In this document: positions 25,098-33,309 of the stretch, one piece after another | How positions within the stretch are numbered: position 1 is the stretch's first letter | Layout of the letters: the number at the start of each line of letters is the position of its first letter | NCBI RefSeq assembly: GCF_024609785.1 | Contig: NZ_JANHJQ010000007.1 | Location: 62,001-126,000 of the forward strand | Origin: Pseudalkalibacillus decolorationis | GTDB taxonomy: Bacteria > Bacillota > Bacilli > Bacillales > Fictibacillaceae | Length of the DNA: 64,000 bases | Direction: 5' to 3' | Position numbers and translations under genes: made by a program | Notes under the pieces: model-generated | What the model saw: the letters and a program-made list of their open reading frames with translations, nothing else | Databases searched by the model: none | Told to the model about the DNA's origin: nothing

Positions 25098-26318
25098 TTA
25101 TTTTGAAAGCGAAGGATGTAAGTAAATGATAGATGCCACCGTTGAAAGAATCCCACCTATCATGATTGTGTAGCCTGTACCGATATTCTCTGCTAGAATC
25201 CCAGAAACCAAAGCTGCAACTGGAATTAATGTCCATGTCATGAATCGGCTTGTTGCCTGTACTCTTCCTAATAAATGATCAGGGGTAAGGGTTTGGCGAA
25301 TAGTTACAATACATGGACTCATCGTTGCGGCAGCCGCAGTTCCAATTCCATTCGCAAGCACAAGCCATCCATATGTATCGACCCAACCAAATAAGATTAT
25401 TGATAAGCCACCGATTGAAGACCCGATAAATAAAATTTTTCGATATGTGTACCGTTTTTTCAAACCATTTGTTAAAAGCGCCCCGCCTATTGCACCGATC
25501 CCTCCAATGGAAAGCAGCCAACCAATTTGCAGAGTATTAAAATGCAGTGAATCTTTTAAATGAAAAATCATCATTGTTAAAAAGAGTGTTGTTCCAAAGA
25601 TTGAGCAAATCATTGCAAGGTTGGTCATTAGGATCGCCTTAGTTCGAATCACAAATGAAAAGCCTTCTTTTAAATCTGAGAAGAAGTTCTTTCGATGTTC
25701 ACGGATCGCTGTCTTGATAGGAATACTCCAAATCATTATGAACGCGATAAGGAAACTTAAGCTATTTACAAATAAAGCATAACCTGGGTGATAAAAGCTG
25801 ATGATCAAACCTCCAAGTCCAGGGCCGACCATTACCGCAGCATTAAAAATACCAGAATTAATTGAGTTAACTGCTTGAAGGTCTTCTTTCCGAACTAAAC
25901 CAGGTACCGTTGCGAACTGTGAAGTATTGTAGAGTTGAGTTAGAATTCCGATCAGGAAAGCCCCACTATATAACTGCCACAATTCCAAACTGTTTATGGT
26001 AAAAAGAATCCCAAGTCCGCCAACGAGGAGGCATCTTCCCAGATCACAAATAAGTAGAACCTTTTTCCGATTTAATCGATCAGATAGGACCCCTGCGAAA
26101 GGTTGGAGTAAAACGGGTAATCGCTCGAGTGCAGCGACAATCCCCATGCTGATTGGAGACCCTGTAATTGCTAGTACGATAAGGGGAAGGGCGATTAGGT
26201 AGATTTGATCTCCAAGAAATGAAATTAAATTGCCTCCCATAAACCTGAATACCAGGAAGTTTCGTTTTAGTTTTGGTATTTCGTTCTTTTTAGGTAGAGA
26301 TAAAGCAGGTTCACCCAT
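25098..26318 (-). CDS. MFS exporter, MFS_3 (EntS/Mef-like) type
   Basis: A 406-residue 12-helix transporter. The N-terminal FRFMGGNLISFLGDQIYLIALPLIVLAITGSP and motif A GVLSDRLNRKKVLL are typical of the enterobactin/macrolide exporter branch. The C-terminal half includes SIGGIGAIGGALLTNGL. It starts 11 bp after the stop of an ArsR-like regulator gene on the same strand, so the two form an operon in which the regulator probably controls the pump. The substrate is probably a drug or siderophore-like compound (inference from the branch). Confidence 0.85.
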   Translation of the reverse strand: MGEPALSLPKKNEIPKLKRNFLVFRFMGGNLISFLGDQIYLIALPLIVLAITGSPISMGIVAALERLPVLLQPFAGVLSDRLNRKKVLLICDLGRCLLVGGLGILFTINSLELWQLYSGAFLIGILTQLYNTSQFATVPGLVRKEDLQAVNSINSGIFNAAVMVGPGLGGLIISFYHPGYALFVNSLSFLIAFIMIWSIPIKTAIREHRKNFFSDLKEGFSFVIRTKAILMTNLAMICSIFGTTLFLTMMIFHLKDSLHFNTLQIGWLLSIGGIGAIGGALLTNGLKKRYTYRKILFIGSSIGGLSIILFGWVDTYGWLVLANGIGTAAAATMSPCIVTIRQTLTPDHLLGRVQATSRFMTWTLIPVAALVSGILAENIGTGYTIMIGGILSTVASIIYLHPSLSK

Positions 26319-26329
26319 AGTTAAGCCTC

Positions 26330-27376
26330 CTAATTACTTTCCAAATAGTACACTAACTCTTTTGACAGAACATCAATTGAAGAACGCTTTAGACAATATT
26401 TCGAACTTCTAATTTCGACCAATCTAGCTGAGCGTAAGATTTTCAGATGATGATGAATGGTTGATTTTCCAAGCTCCAATTGATCGGTCAAATCTTGAAG
26501 CGTACGATCATGTCCTGAAAGAAGTTTTACAATACGAAGCCGGACTTCATCACCGAGAGCTTTGTGTTTCTGCACTAAGAAATAATTCGGCGTACTATCG
26601 TCAGAGGGATGGATGCTTTCATTCGCGACCGGGTAATAGAAAACCTTAGTACCTTCGATGTCTGCTTCAATATTCCAAGGACGATAAATATATTGCGGGA
26701 TTAAAAGGACAGTTTGGACATTGGGCTCAGGTAGATAAGTGATTCCAGCTGTTGCCCATTCAACGAGTTCCTCACTATTCATTTTCCCTTTCATGCTTTG
26801 TTTGCTTGTATAGTCCGTTTTTAGGATGGAGGAAAGGTTTTCAGCGTTAGGTTTAATGACTGCTTCATACCATCCAGTCATTACTGTAATGAGATGCTCC
26901 TTTAATTTCTGAATATCATATGTGCAAATAAACTCGATGTAAGAGGGGAAGAAAATGTTGTACTTTGAGTTGGACTGAAGCTCAAGCAAAGCATTATTAT
27001 CACCCTTAGAAGCTTGTGTTCGAATTTCTTGAAACTTAACGCCTAAATAGGGAATACAAATAAAACGTAATTCCTCAGTTGTAAGATTCTCTATGTATGT
27101 TTGAAAGGAGACCAAGTCGGAGAACGGTTTTTCGTGAAGCAGCAGAAGTAGGGACTTCCAGGTATTGTATTTCTCTACAAAATCGAGTTGACCGTTCATT
27201 TCCTCCGACATCGACTGCCGAATCTCTGCCCAATAGCTATCTAATTGATCTAATGTCCTTAATAACGGTTTGTTTGTAATTGCGGCTATACCGAGCGCGC
27301 ACTCCCACAACAAAGAAGTATTGATTTGTACCTCGTACGTTTCCCTTTTTCGACCAGTCGTTTGAATAACATCCAT
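26330..27376 (-). CDS. ArsR-type winged-helix regulator with long N-terminal domain
   Basis: A 348-residue protein whose DNA-binding domain is at the C-terminus: KALGDEVRLRIVKLLSGHDRTLQDLTDQLELGKSTIHHHLKILRSARLVE (residues ~265-325). The first ~250 residues are a helical domain of unknown ligand. Canonical ArsR repressors are ~100 residues, so this belongs to the extended group seen next to transporters. No metal-binding CxC is evident in the recognition helix. GAGGTG precedes the ATG. Cotranscribed with the MFS exporter; a promoter-overlapping dyad upstream suggests autoregulation. Confidence 0.8.
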   Translation of the reverse strand: MDVIQTTGRKRETYEVQINTSLLWECALGIAAITNKPLLRTLDQLDSYWAEIRQSMSEEMNGQLDFVEKYNTWKSLLLLLHEKPFSDLVSFQTYIENLTTEELRFICIPYLGVKFQEIRTQASKGDNNALLELQSNSKYNIFFPSYIEFICTYDIQKLKEHLITVMTGWYEAVIKPNAENLSSILKTDYTSKQSMKGKMNSEELVEWATAGITYLPEPNVQTVLLIPQYIYRPWNIEADIEGTKVFYYPVANESIHPSDDSTPNYFLVQKHKALGDEVRLRIVKLLSGHDRTLQDLTDQLELGKSTIHHHLKILRSARLVEIRSSKYCLKRSSIDVLSKELVYYLESN

Positions 27377-27407
27377 ATGAACACCTCATTTATATTTGGT
27401 TAAATAT

Positions 27408-27436
27408 ATTCTATACTTTTAGAATTATTTATTCAA
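27408..27436 (-). promoter_or_regulatory. SigA promoter with overlapping dyad upstream of the ArsR-like gene
   Basis: On the minus strand, TTGAAT (27431-27436), 17 bp, TAGAAT (27408-27413). The -10 is one arm of the dyad ATTCTA-6 bp-TAGAAT (27408-27425), a likely operator. Confidence 0.65.
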
Positions 27437-27459
27437 TATATTTAGAATTAATTTATTAT

Positions 27460-27491
27460 AAAAAAAGGAGCTTGGATGTCCAAGCTCCTTT
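27460..27491 (-). terminator. strong minus-strand terminator
   Basis: AAAGGAGCTTGG (27464-27475) pairs exactly with 27480-27491. On the minus strand it ends in seven T residues. It lies just beyond the permease-tail remnant, whose operon it originally ended. Confidence 0.9.
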
Positions 27492-27511
27492 AAAGTAATT
27501 TTCAAAGACGA

Positions 27512-27650
27512 TTATTCTGCTTTACTTGATACGCTTTGCTGTTTTCTTTCCTGTTCAGCGATCATCTCGTTATCCTCTGCGTTATCTCTCGTAACCTTCT
27601 GAGTTAGGATTGCACCAACTGCGACAAGGATCATAACTGCTATGTAGTAC
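27512..27650 (-). pseudogene. C-terminal remnant of an unidentified membrane protein
   Basis: In a minus-strand frame different from the GNAT gene, YYIAVMILVAVGAILTQKV is followed by a charged tail (RDNAEDNEMIAEQERKQQ...) and TAA at 27512. One helix plus a polar tail is what the end of a polytopic permease looks like. It joins the GNAT gene at about 27650-27660, where a deletion seems to have fused two genes. Parent family not identified. Confidence 0.6.
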
Positions 27651-28229
27651 CCCTTTCTTCAGTTGCTCCCATTCTTCCCTTAAAACCCCCATTTTAATAG
27701 AATCATAGTATTCCCCATTAACAATTCGGGCTTTTCGAATTCTACCTTCTTCAATCATTCCAAATTTACTAGCAAGCTTCATCATACGTTCGTTACCGGA
27801 CCATGTTGAAATCCCCACTCGAACCACGTCCATATGCTCGAAAATATAATCGGTCCATAGTGGAAATGCATCGGTACCATATCCACCAGACCAATAACTA
27901 GAATCATAAATTGCAATTCCGTTACAAAGCCAATTCGTTACCTCATCAACCCAGTACCACCCAACGGTACCAATTAACTTTCGATCTGCTTCGATTACAA
28001 GCGTATTTCTTGGAGTGGAGGTTCCAACCCTGTTAAGTTCTTCTTGATAATCTGTTAGAAATTCATCACGAGTTTTAGGGGGAAGTTTATAATAAGGGCC
28101 ATTCCAGTTTAAATGCTTACGGTCATCCGCTTCATATTTCCAATAATAGATCTCACGCACATCTTCTACTGTTAAATCTCTAAGAATCACTTTTTTTCCA
28201 CGTATATGTACAAGTTCTGTTGTTTTCAA
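27582..28229 (-). CDS. GNAT N-acetyltransferase (RimJ/RimL-like) with foreign C-terminal tail
   Basis: A 215-residue ORF. Residues 1-~190 form a GNAT domain: RLxxL-type start VILRDLTVEDVREIYYW, the acetyl-CoA strand VIEADRKLIGTVGWYWVDEVTNW, YGTDAFPLWTDYIFEH and STWSGNERMMKLASKFGMIEEGRIRKA. The domain naturally ends near EEWEQLKK; the last ~24 residues (GVLHSSYDPCRSW...) are read out of frame through a permease remnant, so the native stop has been lost. The enzyme core is intact and may still work. Substrate unknown. Confidence 0.78.
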   Translation of the reverse strand: MKTTELVHIRGKKVILRDLTVEDVREIYYWKYEADDRKHLNWNGPYYKLPPKTRDEFLTDYQEELNRVGTSTPRNTLVIEADRKLIGTVGWYWVDEVTNWLCNGIAIYDSSYWSGGYGTDAFPLWTDYIFEHMDVVRVGISTWSGNERMMKLASKFGMIEEGRIRKARIVNGEYYDSIKMGVLREEWEQLKKGVLHSSYDPCRSWCNPNSEGYER

Positions 28230-28281
28230 TTGTTCTACTCCTTTGCTATTAATTTACATAATTAAATGAAACACTTTAGAC

Positions 28282-28328
28282 GTTGTTCAAAAAGTTATGA
28301 CGGCTATTTTGTCCTCCCTCTTGAACAC
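28282..28328. repeat. internally deleted MITE-like remnant
   Basis: The left part matches the right end of the 56315-56628 element (GTTGTTCAAAAAG). The right part is the complement of its left end (GTGTTCAA, GAGGA, CAAAATAGCCG). Only the two ends remain, about 47 bp. Confidence 0.6.
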
Positions 28329-28508
28329 GAACTATTATACCAACAAGACAGCATAAGTTAATAGAGTATTTTGAAAAAAATAACATTAGTGATAAAATGA
28401 AGTACTTACATACATTCAGAAACAATAGTTTTTAGGTTAATCGTAGAAAGATTCCATTATGAATTAACAGTAATTGATTAGGTGAAGAATTGGAGGGAAT
28501 GGAACAAC

Positions 28509-29327
28509 ATGTCACATCGCTTAAGTCTTTCAGGTAGTACAATCATGACCAATCCAAGTCAACTCACAAAGCTGTTTAGAGACGATATGGATCACATTGA
28601 AATTGGTGAGTTTCCGAGTGAAGAATCTTTTGATGAATTTTTAAAATTAGTAAGAGAACATAAAGTGTCTTTCGGGCTGCATTCACCTTTGTATCGAAAC
28701 CAAAGCAAGTATGATTTGCTGGAAAAAGTGCAGTTCGAGCCGCAGCAAGCTTGGGAGCAATTTGAAAATGAAGTCCGATATATGGCTAATTTAGGCGCAG
28801 AATACGTCCTTGTTCATTTTCCTTATTTTAAAAAGGCCTCTGTAGAAAATGTAGACATAACGATTGAACAGGGACTGCGAAGATTAAGTAAATTGCAGGA
28901 TAAATACTCAATTCCAATTGTCTGTGAACCGAAACTAGGCTTGGATCGTTCTCCAGTAGGAATTCAGTATCTTCATAACTTCCCGCTCGAAATCTGGGAA
29001 ACTTATAACCTAAAACTTTGTATTGATATTGGGGACTATTTGTTGGCAGTCGGGGAGAAAGCACTTGATTACATTTCGAAATGGAGAGACTTCATAAAGG
29101 TCGCCCATCTGCACAATGTTGAGTTTCATGGTGGTGAATACATCTGGGTGCCTGTTCATCCGTCACATGAAGGGGATGGGAAGCATTTCTGCATAAAAGA
29201 AATCCTTCTTTTTTTAACGAGATGTAAGGACGTTCATTTTGTTTTTGAGCATACACCTCATTCTAATCCTACCGATAAGTTCGTAGATGAAGGAATTCAA
29301 TGGGTGAGAAAACATCTGCTGAATTAA
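28509..29327 (+). CDS. xylose-isomerase-like TIM barrel protein
   Basis: A 272-residue protein of the sugar phosphate isomerase/epimerase superfamily. Strand-end patterns include MDHIEIGEF, VSFGLHSPLY, AEYVLVHFPYF, IPIVCEPK, LKLCIDIGDYL, IKVAHLHNV and VHFVFEHTP; the Glu/Asp/His set would bind a divalent metal. The start at 28509 follows GGAGGGAATGG; a GTG at 28482 has no good site. The frame overlaps the start region of the next ORF, and the downstream clamp paralogue begins 35 bp after the stop, so the two are probably cotranscribed. Substrate unknown. Confidence 0.75.
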   Translation: MSHRLSLSGSTIMTNPSQLTKLFRDDMDHIEIGEFPSEESFDEFLKLVREHKVSFGLHSPLYRNQSKYDLLEKVQFEPQQAWEQFENEVRYMANLGAEYVLVHFPYFKKASVENVDITIEQGLRRLSKLQDKYSIPIVCEPKLGLDRSPVGIQYLHNFPLEIWETYNLKLCIDIGDYLLAVGEKALDYISKWRDFIKVAHLHNVEFHGGEYIWVPVHPSHEGDGKHFCIKEILLFLTRCKDVHFVFEHTPHSNPTDKFVDEGIQWVRKHLLN

Positions 29328-29362
29328 CGATCAAATACCGTTTCCAGAAAGGATTCGTACAA

Positions 29363-30487
29363 ATGGATTTTAAGATAGATAAGAAATACTTCTTACAAGC
29401 TGTCTCAGAGGTCAGTAAAGTGATTCCAGGAAAGGCATTGGATCTCATTCACACAGGGCTTAAATTAGTAGTCAATTCCAATGGTGTTACACTACTCGGT
29501 GCAAACGGTGATCTCTTTCTTGAAAGGTTCATTCCTTTAACAATGGGTGAGAATGAGGTAGTGGAAGTGCGCTCTCCCGGCAGTATCGTAATACCGGCCA
29601 AACATTTTCATGAGATTATAAAAAAACTGCCCAATCCGATATCAATTAAGGTAGACCGTCAATCCGTCATTATTCAATCAGAAGAAATATCGACCACTTT
29701 ACATAGTTTTCATTCAGAGGAATTTCCAATCCCGCCTGTTTTTCAACCAAACAAAAGAGTCACTATAACAAGCAATGATCTATCTGAAGCAATCAAACAG
29801 ACCATATTTGCTACTTCTAAAAATGAATCAAGACCTGTATTAACAGGGATTAACCTGGTCATAGAAGAGGATAGGATGACTTGTGTGGCAACGAATTCTC
29901 ACAGACTAGCAAAAACGGTAAAAAGAATCGAAGGAGATGGTCGTGGTTCATATATTATTCCTAGCTCCAGTTTAACGGAATTAGTAAAATTAATGGGCTC
30001 GTATTCAGAGGATATTGCAATCTATTCAACAGAGAATTATCTCATTTTCAAACTAAGCAGGATCACGATTTCTTCGAGATTAATTGCTGGAAATTATCCG
30101 GATGTCTCGGGATTAATCCCAACCGAATATTCAACAGTCGTTACTTTAAAAACAAAGCAGTTCTTAGAGGGAATTGATCGAGCATGCTTATTCGCAAATG
30201 ATTCGAAGAACAACACCATTCACCTTAAAATCGTTGATGGTTCAAAATTAATAATCTCTTCTAACTCAACAGAAACGGGTGAAATTTCAGAAAATCAAGA
30301 TCTTATCTCAATAACTGGTGAAAATAATTTGGACCTTGCCTTCGATGGAAGGTTTTTGATGGAAGCTCTGAAAACGCTGAAAAATGAAGAGGTTAAATTA
30401 AGCTTTGGGGGATTCATGAAGCCAGTCTTGGTTGAACCTGTAAGCGATTCAACGCTGTTACATCTAATCTCACCGGTGCGAAAATAG
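29363..30487 (+). CDS. dnaN2: DNA polymerase III beta subunit (sliding clamp) paralogue
   Basis: A 374-residue protein with the three-domain beta-clamp fold: MDFKIDKKYFLQAVSEVSKVI at the N-terminus, RPVLTGINLVIEEDRMTCVATNSHRLAKT in the middle domain and FDGRFLMEALKTL...PVLVEP, then LHLISPVRK at the C-terminus. The C-terminal pattern keeps the LxPVR clamp ending. It is not next to dnaA, recF or gyrB, so it is a stand-alone second clamp rather than the housekeeping dnaN. The ATG at 29363 follows AAAGGATTCG; a longer frame to 29300 runs over the previous gene. Extra clamps are known in some Bacillus; their role is unclear. Confidence 0.85.
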   Translation: MDFKIDKKYFLQAVSEVSKVIPGKALDLIHTGLKLVVNSNGVTLLGANGDLFLERFIPLTMGENEVVEVRSPGSIVIPAKHFHEIIKKLPNPISIKVDRQSVIIQSEEISTTLHSFHSEEFPIPPVFQPNKRVTITSNDLSEAIKQTIFATSKNESRPVLTGINLVIEEDRMTCVATNSHRLAKTVKRIEGDGRGSYIIPSSSLTELVKLMGSYSEDIAIYSTENYLIFKLSRITISSRLIAGNYPDVSGLIPTEYSTVVTLKTKQFLEGIDRACLFANDSKNNTIHLKIVDGSKLIISSNSTETGEISENQDLISITGENNLDLAFDGRFLMEALKTLKNEEVKLSFGGFMKPVLVEPVSDSTLLHLISPVRK

Positions 30488-30515
30488 CTGAGTGTAACGG
30501 TTGTTTGTCTTTCCA

Positions 30516-30607
30516 TAAAGAAAACTTGGCAAAGCCAAGCCTTTGGCGCCGGCTGAGCTTTAGTTGCGCTTATACTATAGAAAGTATTTTTATACTTTCT
30601 TAACGTG
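30516..30607 (-). repeat. family B dispersed repeat, copy B1 (reverse orientation)
   Basis: A full ~92-bp element. Read on the minus strand it begins CACGTTAAGAAAGTATAAAAA, TACTTTCTATAGTATAAGCG, and ends TTGCCAAGTTTTCTTTA. It lies between the clamp paralogue and a terminator, and its inner hairpins may themselves terminate transcription. Confidence 0.88.
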
Positions 30608-30618
30608 TAAAAAATAAG

Positions 30619-30658
30619 AAACCACCCTTAAGCTATTTGCTAGCTTTTTGGGTGGTTT
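30619..30658 (+). terminator. intrinsic terminator of the clamp paralogue
   Basis: AAACCACCC (30619-30627) pairs with GGGTGGTTT (30650-30658), followed by TG. The stem is extended by the partly complementary AAGCTATTTGCTAGCTT loop. Confidence 0.75.
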
Positions 30659-30769
30659 TGCACCTTTAACAGCCTTCATCCTTTAGGGGAATTTAAGGTT
30701 GATTTATATCTCATATATAGATATAATCTTTATGTAGGATATATTTCCATGTAGAAAGGTTGGTTAGGT

Positions 30770-31192
30770 ATGACCGAATTTTCCTCTGATGAATTAAATA
30801 CATTTTGGTCTGATATTTATTTTCACCTGCGTTATTCGTATGACGGAAAGATTACTCACCAGGCTATTCGAATTTTACAATTGATAGACAGGGAGAAAGA
30901 AATAACGGTAAAAGATGTTGCTAATCATTTATCAATATCTCATAATACCGCCTCTGCACATATAAAAAGATTAATTGCAAAGAAGCTAGTAACGAAAATA
31001 AGAGATCTAGAAGACGAGCGGCGGGTTTTGATTGAGCTAACCTTTGAAGGGGCACAGGTACTTAAAGTAAACACTACTCTAGATAAACAAAAACTAGAAG
31101 TGGTTTTAGAAAGCTTAAATGAAGATGAGACGGCAACTGTCAAGTCAGCTTTTAAACTATTAAGCGAGAGGTCAAAGAGATGTTTACCTTAA
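30770..31192 (+). CDS. MarR family regulator
   Basis: A 140-residue winged-helix protein. The recognition region is VKDVANHLSISHNTASAHIKRLIAKKLV and the wing IRDLEDERRVLIELT, both standard. The gene overlaps the following DUF3147 membrane protein by 13 bp, so the two are translationally coupled and the membrane protein is probably its target. AGAAAGGTTGG precedes the ATG. Ligand unknown. Confidence 0.85.
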   Translation: MTEFSSDELNTFWSDIYFHLRYSYDGKITHQAIRILQLIDREKEITVKDVANHLSISHNTASAHIKRLIAKKLVTKIRDLEDERRVLIELTFEGAQVLKVNTTLDKQKLEVVLESLNEDETATVKSAFKLLSERSKRCLP

Positions 31193-31518
31193 TAAAGGTT
31201 GTTGTTTCAGCCCTTTTGATCGGATTCATTACGTGGCTTGCAAGGCTATTCCCGACTTACGGGGGGTACATAGCAGCGTTGCCTTTAGTAAGTCTGCTTA
31301 GTTTAGTCTGGTTATATGTGCAGGGTGAAACGCATAATGAACTGAGTCAATTCATTACATCCGTATTGTTAGGGTTTCCTGCAACTGCACTAATGCTATT
31401 TATTGTTTTACAGCTGATAAAAAGTTCTACACCGATCTTTGTGTGCTTACTAGTGGGGATTGCAGGTTGGGCTGTTTGGCTAGGGATACAAACTTTTGTC
31501 TTAAACAAATTCATCTAA
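31180..31518 (+). CDS. DUF3147 family membrane protein
   Basis: A 112-residue protein made almost entirely of four hydrophobic helices (VVVSALLIGFITWLARLF, GYIAALPLVSLLSLVWL, ITSVLLGFPATALMLFIV, IFVCLLVGIAGWAVWLGI). This fits the DUF3147 family of small membrane proteins of unknown function. It is coupled to the MarR gene. Its last codons overlap, on the other strand, the broken end of an SGNH hydrolase fragment, so the 3' end lies at a rearrangement point. The ORF itself looks complete. Confidence 0.75.
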   Translation: MFTLIKVVVSALLIGFITWLARLFPTYGGYIAALPLVSLLSLVWLYVQGETHNELSQFITSVLLGFPATALMLFIVLQLIKSSTPIFVCLLVGIAGWAVWLGIQTFVLNKFI

Positions 31519-31633
31519 CAGGTTTTCCGAGGTTGACAAGTGTATCGTCTTTCAGTTTATTATCTAACATTTTAAAGAAAGAAACTCCAGGTCGACCTTC
31601 TGTTAAACTATCGCCAATCAGTCCTATTTTCAT
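31511..31633 (-). pseudogene. truncated SGNH/GDSL hydrolase (N-terminal 40 codons)
   Basis: Read on the minus strand, a GGGGAGATCGCG ribosome site precedes ATG and MKIGLIGDSLTEGRPGVSFF. GDSLTEG is block I of SGNH esterases with the catalytic Ser. The reading stops at codon 41, after VNLGKPVR, where complete members continue for ~150 residues with the rest of the active site. The 3' part has been deleted and replaced by the DUF3147 gene end. Confidence 0.8.
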
Positions 31634-31747
31634 CGCGATCTCCCCAATTCAATTTCGTTTTTATTACTTATATCGAATTTTATTAATTAATTAACAATTG
31701 AATGGTAAAATACATAATGTTGTCACTTCTTCACTCTCTATTTCACG

Positions 31748-31899
31748 TTAAGAAAGTATAAAAGTTTGCGGCATGGATGTAATGTCCAGCTTCAGCGCCC
31801 AACCACTTGGATCACTTCAGGCCTCCTGCGGCGGCAACAGCCTCCTCGTCGGTCTTCCAGTGACCTTCGTGGCTAAGCAGGGCGCTTGCGCTTTTCTTA
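31748..31899 (+). repeat. family A dispersed repeat, copy A4
   Basis: A full-length 152-bp copy, nearly identical to A1 and A3. It fills the space between the SGNH fragment and the deacetylase operon, ending 80 bp before that operon's first start codon. Confidence 0.9.
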
Positions 31900-31978
31900 T
31901 CTAATCGAAAAAATACTTAAGATATGGTATGGTGGAGTTTATTTGAACCGAGCTATATTACAGATTAAGGAGAAACTT

Positions 31979-32722
31979 ATGGAGATCTTGTTTTGGGTAT
32001 TATCAATCGCAGTAACGCTTTTGCTGATGTACGGTCTTGTTCCGACAGTCATCTTTCGAATCTTTTCTATAGGGATGACGAAAAGGGGACACCATCACAA
32101 AACACTCGCATTAACATTTGATGATGGACCAAACAGAACCTATACACCGCAGCTATTAGATCTTTTACAACAATATCATATTAAAGCGACATTTTTCATT
32201 GTAGGAGAGTGTGCGAACAGGTATCCTGAAATTGTGAAAAGGATGCATCGAGAAGGGCATTCCATTGGGATTCATCACGTCAAACATACAAGCAATTGGT
32301 ACATGACTCCGTTTGCTGCTAAACGAGAAATAAATAAATGTGCGAGCATTATAGAAAAATTAACGGGTGATAAACCGCGTTATTACCGACCACCATGGGG
32401 ACGGTTTAACCTATTTACCCTGTTCACTGCGCGACCTTATCAGATTGTCCTCTGGTCTGGTATTTTTAAAGATTGGAAAAATGAACCTGACTCAACTGCA
32501 TTATTAGAAAGACTGAGAAGGGAACTTCATGGTGGGGGAATCTTTTTGCTTCATGATAATGGTGCCACAAAAGGAGCCGATCCAGAGGCACCTGCTAACA
32601 TGATTCAAGCCTTATCAACATTCTTACCGGAAATCGTAAGTCAAAGCTATCAATGTCTCCGTTTGGAGGATCACTTGTCTGAGTTTGAATCAATCCACGA
32701 ACCGGAGAAGAGGTCAATATGA
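31979..32722 (+). CDS. membrane-anchored polysaccharide deacetylase
   Basis: A 247-residue protein: an N-terminal membrane helix (ILFWVLSIAVTLLLMYGLVPTVIF) and a NodB-homology deacetylase domain outside. The catalytic motifs are LTFDDGPNRTYT (metal-binding Asp pair), GHSIGIHHVKH (metal His; the usual HxxxH is slightly altered), RPPWG and a C-terminal IFLLHDNG. It should remove N-acetyl groups from a cell-surface glycan or glycolipid. The start at 31979 follows AAGGAGAAACTT; the upstream in-frame region overlaps repeat A4. The stop overlaps the DedA start by 4 bp. First gene of a three-gene operon. Confidence 0.85.
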   Translation: MEILFWVLSIAVTLLLMYGLVPTVIFRIFSIGMTKRGHHHKTLALTFDDGPNRTYTPQLLDLLQQYHIKATFFIVGECANRYPEIVKRMHREGHSIGIHHVKHTSNWYMTPFAAKREINKCASIIEKLTGDKPRYYRPPWGRFNLFTLFTARPYQIVLWSGIFKDWKNEPDSTALLERLRRELHGGGIFLLHDNGATKGADPEAPANMIQALSTFLPEIVSQSYQCLRLEDHLSEFESIHEPEKRSI

Positions 32723-33309
32723 ATATAAATGATGTAATACAGGCAATAGAAACATATGGATATTGGATCATTCTTGTGACACTGTTTTGTGGGGTTGTCG
32801 GTATTCCAGCTCCTGAAGAAACCTTTATGGTATTGGTTGGTATGCTTATTGCTAATCATCATCTCTCAATGGAGTTGAGTGCAGGTAGTGCTTTTATAGG
32901 AACGATAACAGGGATGATCGGCGCATATTGGATAGGTAGAAGCATCGGTATTCCTTTTGTAAACAAATACGGGCGCTTTATTAAAGTGACACCTGAACGA
33001 TGGAGTGAAATGAGTGAGAAGTTTAATCGGCATGGAAAATTGATCCTTTTATTTGGATTGTTTGTTCCAGGTTTAAGGCAGCTTGCGCCATATATTGCAG
33101 GGACTTGCAAGTACCCAAGGTATCTCTATTTGGTGCTTACGATTATCGGAAGCTTTTTATGGACAATGTTCTATATTGCAGCAGGGTATTTTGTTGGTGA
33201 AACACTGCCGTTACAATACCTACCATGGCTTGGTGTAGCTGCGTTAGTTCTATTTGCAGGAACCATTTTTATAAAAAAGTTCAGTTGGAAAGGAGGGAGC
33301 CGTGCATGA
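32719..33309 (+). CDS. DedA family membrane protein
   Basis: A 196-residue protein with the DedA/VTT signatures GIPAPEETFMVLVG, GTITGMIGAYWIGRSIG, FNRHGKLILLFGLFVPGLRQLAPYIAG and a C-terminal helix pair. DedA proteins include lipid flippases (for undecaprenyl phosphate or phosphatidylethanolamine). ATGA overlaps connect it to both neighbours, so it probably moves the lipid substrate or product of the adjacent deacetylase and glycosyltransferase (inference). Confidence 0.9.
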   Translation: MNINDVIQAIETYGYWIILVTLFCGVVGIPAPEETFMVLVGMLIANHHLSMELSAGSAFIGTITGMIGAYWIGRSIGIPFVNKYGRFIKVTPERWSEMSEKFNRHGKLILLFGLFVPGLRQLAPYIAGTCKYPRYLYLVLTIIGSFLWTMFYIAAGYFVGETLPLQYLPWLGVAALVLFAGTIFIKKFSWKGGSRA

